From: Deltaproteobacteria bacterium
Lineage (GTDB): Bacteria; Desulfobacterota; Desulfarculia; Desulfarculales; Desulfarculaceae
Direction: 5' to 3'
Assembly: GCA_020444205.1 (NCBI GenBank)
Contig: JAHLLJ010000001.1
Location: forward strand, 50,088-114,087
DNA length: 64,000 nucleotides
The number at the start of each line of letters is the position of its first letter. The first letter of the stretch is position 1. The notes below the pieces were generated by a model that was given only the letters and a program-made list of their open reading frames with translations, was not told the origin of the DNA and searched no databases. Shown piece after piece: positions 60,216 through 64,000 of the stretch. Made by a program: the position numbers and the translations under genes.

Positions 60216-60376
60216 ATTCTCGTTGCAGTGTCCTAAAAATCCCCGTTAAGCTGATCCATCCCCCAAGAGCCGGTATTGCTTTCCGGTCCGTTGGTTCGTT
60301 TATTTCATTGCCGCTAGAAAACCCAGCGATGCTCCTGACTGGCCGGCTAAAAGGTCCTAGCTGTGGGTTAATGTTT

Positions 60377-60387
60377 ATAGTAACTAT
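60377..60387. promoter_or_regulatory. Palindrome upstream of the sigma-54 activator gene
   Basis: ATAGT-A-ACTAT; resembles the TATAG-N4-CTATA core of the site at 40857. Confidence 0.35.
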
Positions 60388-60412
60388 TTAAATATTAATG
60401 CGAAAACAGTAT

Positions 60413-60441
60413 TTGACTATAAATAAAATTTAATATATAAT
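60413..60441 (+). promoter_or_regulatory. Putative sigma70 promoter of the activator gene
   Basis: TTGACT, 17-nt spacer, TATAAT, 26 nt before the ATG. Confidence 0.7.
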
Positions 60442-60466
60442 TAAATAATGGAGGGCGTGCTGGGCC

Positions 60467-61855
60467 ATGGAAAAACAACAGAATGTAATTGATAAAATCC
60501 CACAGGATATATTGTTCCAAGTTCTGGACAATCCATACGAAAGTATGATCATTGTCGATCAGGACGGCCGCATACTCTTCATAAGCAAGAGTTACGAGGA
60601 CTTTATCCCCATTCCCCACGAAGAGGCGGTGGGCAAGCATCTCACCGACGTTATCCCCAACGGGCAGTTGCACACGGTCATCGAGACCGGCAGGGCCAAG
60701 ATCGGGGCCACTTTCACCGTATCCGGGCAACCCCGGGTCATCGCCAGAATTCCTCTAAAAAAAGACGGAAAGACCATAGGCGCCTATGGCAAGCTGATGT
60801 TTTGGCATGCTGACAAGGTGGGCGAGCTATACCAACGCATCAATGCGTTGCGCGGGAAGATTCAGCTGTTCAAAGACACCCTGAATGCGATTTACAAGAG
60901 CAACTATGGGTTCGATAACATCATCGGCAACTCGCCCCTGATCAAACACGCCAAGGAGTTGGCCTTGCAGTCGGCCCTGGCCGACTCTCCGGTGCTGATT
61001 ACCGGCGAGTCGGGCACGGGCAAGGAGATGTACGCCCACTCCATTCACCGGGCCAGCAAGCGCCGGGACAAGCCTTTTGTCAGCGTTAACTGCTCCTCGA
61101 TTCCCAAGGACCTGGTGGAGTCCGAGCTGTTCGGCTATGAACCCGGCACCTTCACCGGGGCTCTGCGCAAGGGAAAGATCGGCAAGTTCGAGCTAGCCGA
61201 AACCGGCACTATCTTCCTGGACGAGATTGGCGACATGCCGCTCAACATGCAGGTGAAGTTGATGCGGGTGTTGCAGGAAAAGGAAATAGAAAAACTGGGC
61301 GGCAAACCCCGCAAGGTGGACTTCCGGCTCATCGCGGCCACCAACCGCGACCTGGAACAGATGATGGAGGACAACACCTTTCGCCACGATCTGTATTACC
61401 GCCTCAATGTGGTCAACATACGCCTTCCTCCCCTGCGGGTCATGAAAGATGACCTGCCCATGCTGGTGAATCACTTTATCAAGGAAATTCGCCAGGTCAT
61501 GCCTAAGGACGTCAGCTCTATCTCCGACGAAGCCATGGAAATAATCACCAAGCACTCATGGCCGGGTAACATTCGTGAGCTACGCAACATGCTAGAAGGG
61601 GCTATGATCCGCTGTAAGGGCGCCCAGATAAACGTGGAGCACCTGCCTCCCGGGTTGGGCAAACCGGCCTGCGTCAAGCTGTCAGACACCACCTCCGGAT
61701 ACACCCTCCGCGAGCAGATGGAAAATGCTGAAAAGGCCATCATCCGCGAGGCCTTGGAAAAGGCCGGCCAAAATCGCACCAAGGCAGCCAAGATGCTCGG
61801 CATCCATCGCACCGGGCTTTACCAAAAAATGAAAAAATACAACCTGGCCGGGTAA
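60467..61855 (+). CDS. Sigma-54-dependent transcriptional activator with N-terminal PAS-like sensor and Fis-type HTH
   Basis: PAS-like SMIIVDQDGRILFISKSYEDF; GESGTGKE, GTFTGA, FLDEIGDMPL; NRTKAAKMLGIHRTGLYQKMKKY. Confidence 0.95.
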   Translation: MEKQQNVIDKIPQDILFQVLDNPYESMIIVDQDGRILFISKSYEDFIPIPHEEAVGKHLTDVIPNGQLHTVIETGRAKIGATFTVSGQPRVIARIPLKKDGKTIGAYGKLMFWHADKVGELYQRINALRGKIQLFKDTLNAIYKSNYGFDNIIGNSPLIKHAKELALQSALADSPVLITGESGTGKEMYAHSIHRASKRRDKPFVSVNCSSIPKDLVESELFGYEPGTFTGALRKGKIGKFELAETGTIFLDEIGDMPLNMQVKLMRVLQEKEIEKLGGKPRKVDFRLIAATNRDLEQMMEDNTFRHDLYYRLNVVNIRLPPLRVMKDDLPMLVNHFIKEIRQVMPKDVSSISDEAMEIITKHSWPGNIRELRNMLEGAMIRCKGAQINVEHLPPGLGKPACVKLSDTTSGYTLREQMENAEKAIIREALEKAGQNRTKAAKMLGIHRTGLYQKMKKYNLAG

Positions 61856-62002
61856 GAGCGCCTTCCGCACGCCGCCGAACCTGCCCTGTGGCCTCCTGTT
61901 AGGCTTTGCCAAGATAAAAGGCAATTTTGGGTTTGGCCTTGAGCGGTGTTTTTCGCATAACATAGGGGACGTGCCAAAGCTCAACACCTGACAAGGCGGG
62001 CC

Positions 62003-63946
62003 ATGGAAGAATTTCACTGGCAACGGATCCTGGAGTTCGTACGCACGGTGGCTCCCTTTGACGCCTTGCCCCAGGAGGAACTGGAGCAGGCGGTCTCGGC
62101 CATGGAAGTGGCCTATTTTCCCAGGGACACGGTGATCATCGAGCAGGGGGGGCCATCCTCCCTGTTTCTCTATTTCATACAAAGCGGTTCGGCCCGGGTA
62201 GGCCTGCCTGGAGCCGGAGAGGGTGGCGGCGAGCTGCTGGTGGACGAGCGCGGCGAGGGCGACACCTTTGGCGGCTTGTCTTTGCTGCAGGGCGGCAAGG
62301 CCATGTTTCGGGTCACCGCCCGGGAAGACCTGATCTGCTACCTTTTGCCCGGCGCGGATTTCAAACGCTTGTGCGCGGCCCATCCCACCCTGGAACGCCA
62401 TTACGGGGCCTCCCTGGCCCGCAACCTTCAGGCGGTGCGTGAGCACGTCTCCTGCGAGCTGCCCGCGGTGGCTGGTTTGGAGGGCCTGAGCCTGAGCGCG
62501 GCCATGGTGCGCAGCCGGGTGCGCGAGCTGATGAGCCCCAGGCCGGTTACCTGCTTGCCCGCCATGCCGGTAAAGGCCGCCGCGCACATCATGACCCAGC
62601 GCCAGGTGGGTTCCATCGTGGTGGCCCAGGAAGGCGGCCACCCCCTGGGCATTCTCACGGACACCGACTTCCGGGTGCGGGTGATGCTGCGCGCCCGCAG
62701 CCTGGACGAGCCGGTGGCTGAGTTCATGTCCGCTCCGCCCCACACCATAAGCCCGGAAGCCTACGCCTTTGAGGCCCTGCTGAATATGAGCCATCACGGA
62801 GTGCACCATCTGGTGGTGGTTGAGGACGACAAGGTGGTGGGCATTCTCAGCGACCGCGACTTGCAGGCCATCACCGGCGGTTCGCCGGTGGGTGTGGTCA
62901 GGGCCATTGACAAGGTGGCTTCGGTGGACGAATTGGTCAGGCTGCACCCCAGCATCGACCGGGTGGTGGAGCTGCTGCTCAGGATGGGCGGCTCGGCCCA
63001 GGAGATGCTGGCCCTGGTCACCGAGTTCAACGATCGGGTCACCAATAAGCTCGTCGCCCTCACCGAGGAGGATATGGAGCACACCGGGCAGGGGCGGCCG
63101 CCGGTGCCCTATGGCTGGATGGCCCTGGGCAGCGAGGGCCGCCGCGAGCAGACCCTGCGCACCGATCAGGACAACGCCCTGATCTTCGCTAACGTGCCCG
63201 AGGCTTCCCTTGAGCGGGTCAAGGGCTGGTTTCTGGGCTTCAGCGAGCGCGTGGTGGACGGCCTGGTGCGTTGCGGCTTTCCCCGCTGCACCGGCGGGGT
63301 CATGGCCTCCAACCCTGACTGGTGCCTGAGCGAGTCGGATTGGCACAAGACCTTTTTGCGCTGGGTGCAAGACCCCAAGCCGGTTACCCTGCGCCTGGCC
63401 AGCATATTCTTTGACTTCCGCGAGATTTACGCCGAGGCTGACTACTTGGACACCCTGCGCCTGCGCCTGAAGCAGGCCATGGAGGAGAACCGCCTGTTCC
63501 TGCGCTACATGGCCGCCAATGCCTTGTACAACCGCCCGCCCCTGGGCTTCCTCAGGCAGTTCGTGGTGGAGAAAAGCGGGGAGCACGCCAACAAGCTCAA
63601 CCTCAAGCTTTCGGGTCTCACCCCAATTGTGGACGGGGCACGGGTCATGGCCCTGGACTTGGGCATCGAGACCACTAACACCCTGGAGCGCCTGGCGGCC
63701 ATTGAGGCTCAGGGCATCATCAAGAAGGAGCTGGCCGCCGACCTGGTGGAGGCTTTCAGCTTCATTACCCTGCTCAGGATCAGCCGCCATTTGGAGGCCA
63801 GGGCCGAGGGCCGCACCCCGGACAACTTCGTGGACCCCGAGAGTTTGAACAACTTCCAACGCAAGATGCTTCGGGAGGCCTTCAAGGTGGTGAACGAGTT
63901 GCAAAGCCTGCTGGAGCAGCGGTATCAGACCAGGCTGATTACCTAG
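62003..63946 (+). CDS. Cyclic-nucleotide-binding / CBS / DUF294 nucleotidyltransferase-like protein
   Basis: cNMP-binding-like N-terminus; two CBS motifs; GSEGRREQTLRTDQDNALIF. Confidence 0.9.
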   Translation: MEEFHWQRILEFVRTVAPFDALPQEELEQAVSAMEVAYFPRDTVIIEQGGPSSLFLYFIQSGSARVGLPGAGEGGGELLVDERGEGDTFGGLSLLQGGKAMFRVTAREDLICYLLPGADFKRLCAAHPTLERHYGASLARNLQAVREHVSCELPAVAGLEGLSLSAAMVRSRVRELMSPRPVTCLPAMPVKAAAHIMTQRQVGSIVVAQEGGHPLGILTDTDFRVRVMLRARSLDEPVAEFMSAPPHTISPEAYAFEALLNMSHHGVHHLVVVEDDKVVGILSDRDLQAITGGSPVGVVRAIDKVASVDELVRLHPSIDRVVELLLRMGGSAQEMLALVTEFNDRVTNKLVALTEEDMEHTGQGRPPVPYGWMALGSEGRREQTLRTDQDNALIFANVPEASLERVKGWFLGFSERVVDGLVRCGFPRCTGGVMASNPDWCLSESDWHKTFLRWVQDPKPVTLRLASIFFDFREIYAEADYLDTLRLRLKQAMEENRLFLRYMAANALYNRPPLGFLRQFVVEKSGEHANKLNLKLSGLTPIVDGARVMALDLGIETTNTLERLAAIEAQGIIKKELAADLVEAFSFITLLRISRHLEARAEGRTPDNFVDPESLNNFQRKMLREAFKVVNELQSLLEQRYQTRLIT

Positions 63947-64000
63947 GGGCGCTCCGGCAGGTTTGACGAGCAACAGATGGAGGATTTCAAAGGCCTGCCC

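Overview
Chromosomal window of 64 kb, GC-rich, with gene content typical of an anaerobic Desulfobacterota/Deltaproteobacteria-like bacterium (taxonomy is inference). From left to right it contains: (i) a small accessory edge with a truncated hypothetical gene, a metallo-beta-lactamase C-terminal remnant and a trypsin-like peptidase; (ii) eno, a CapK/PaaK-like ligase, an Omp85-like protein, a lipoprotein, thyX and recJ; (iii) a surface-glycan locus with rfbD-A-B-C, an ABC exporter, about seven glycosyltransferases and a radical SAM protein; (iv) a minus-strand livK-H-M-G-F transporter with an MBL hydrolase and a phenylacetate-CoA-ligase-like gene; (v) a gcvT-H-PA-PB operon behind a tandem glycine riboswitch, then ilvD; (vi) a plus-strand catabolic cluster (41.3-61.9 kb) with an SDR, HdrD-like ETF:quinone oxidoreductase, EtfBA, an HMG-CoA-synthase-like/DUF35 fusion, SCPx-like thiolase, TRAP transporter with two binding proteins, acyl-CoA ligase, truncated OYE, MaoC hydratase, an acyl-CoA dehydrogenase pair, an alpha-methylacyl-CoA-racemase-like protein and a sigma-54 activator. 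The strongest candidate for an undescribed system is this last cluster. I read it as an anaerobic, peroxisome-like beta-oxidation route for an alpha-methyl-branched (isoprenoid or steroid-like) acid. Notable details are an HdrD-like protein whose first CCG domain has lost its cysteines, a pseudo-HMG-CoA synthase fused to DUF35, and a sigma-54 promoter with upstream palindromes resembling the regulator's own promoter. A second notable signal is a 12-codon, glycine-rich leader ORF between the glycine riboswitch and gcvT, overlapping gcvT by ATGA. No rRNA, tRNA, CRISPR array, transposase or prophage was recognised. All functional calls are from motif recognition by eye; no database search was run.
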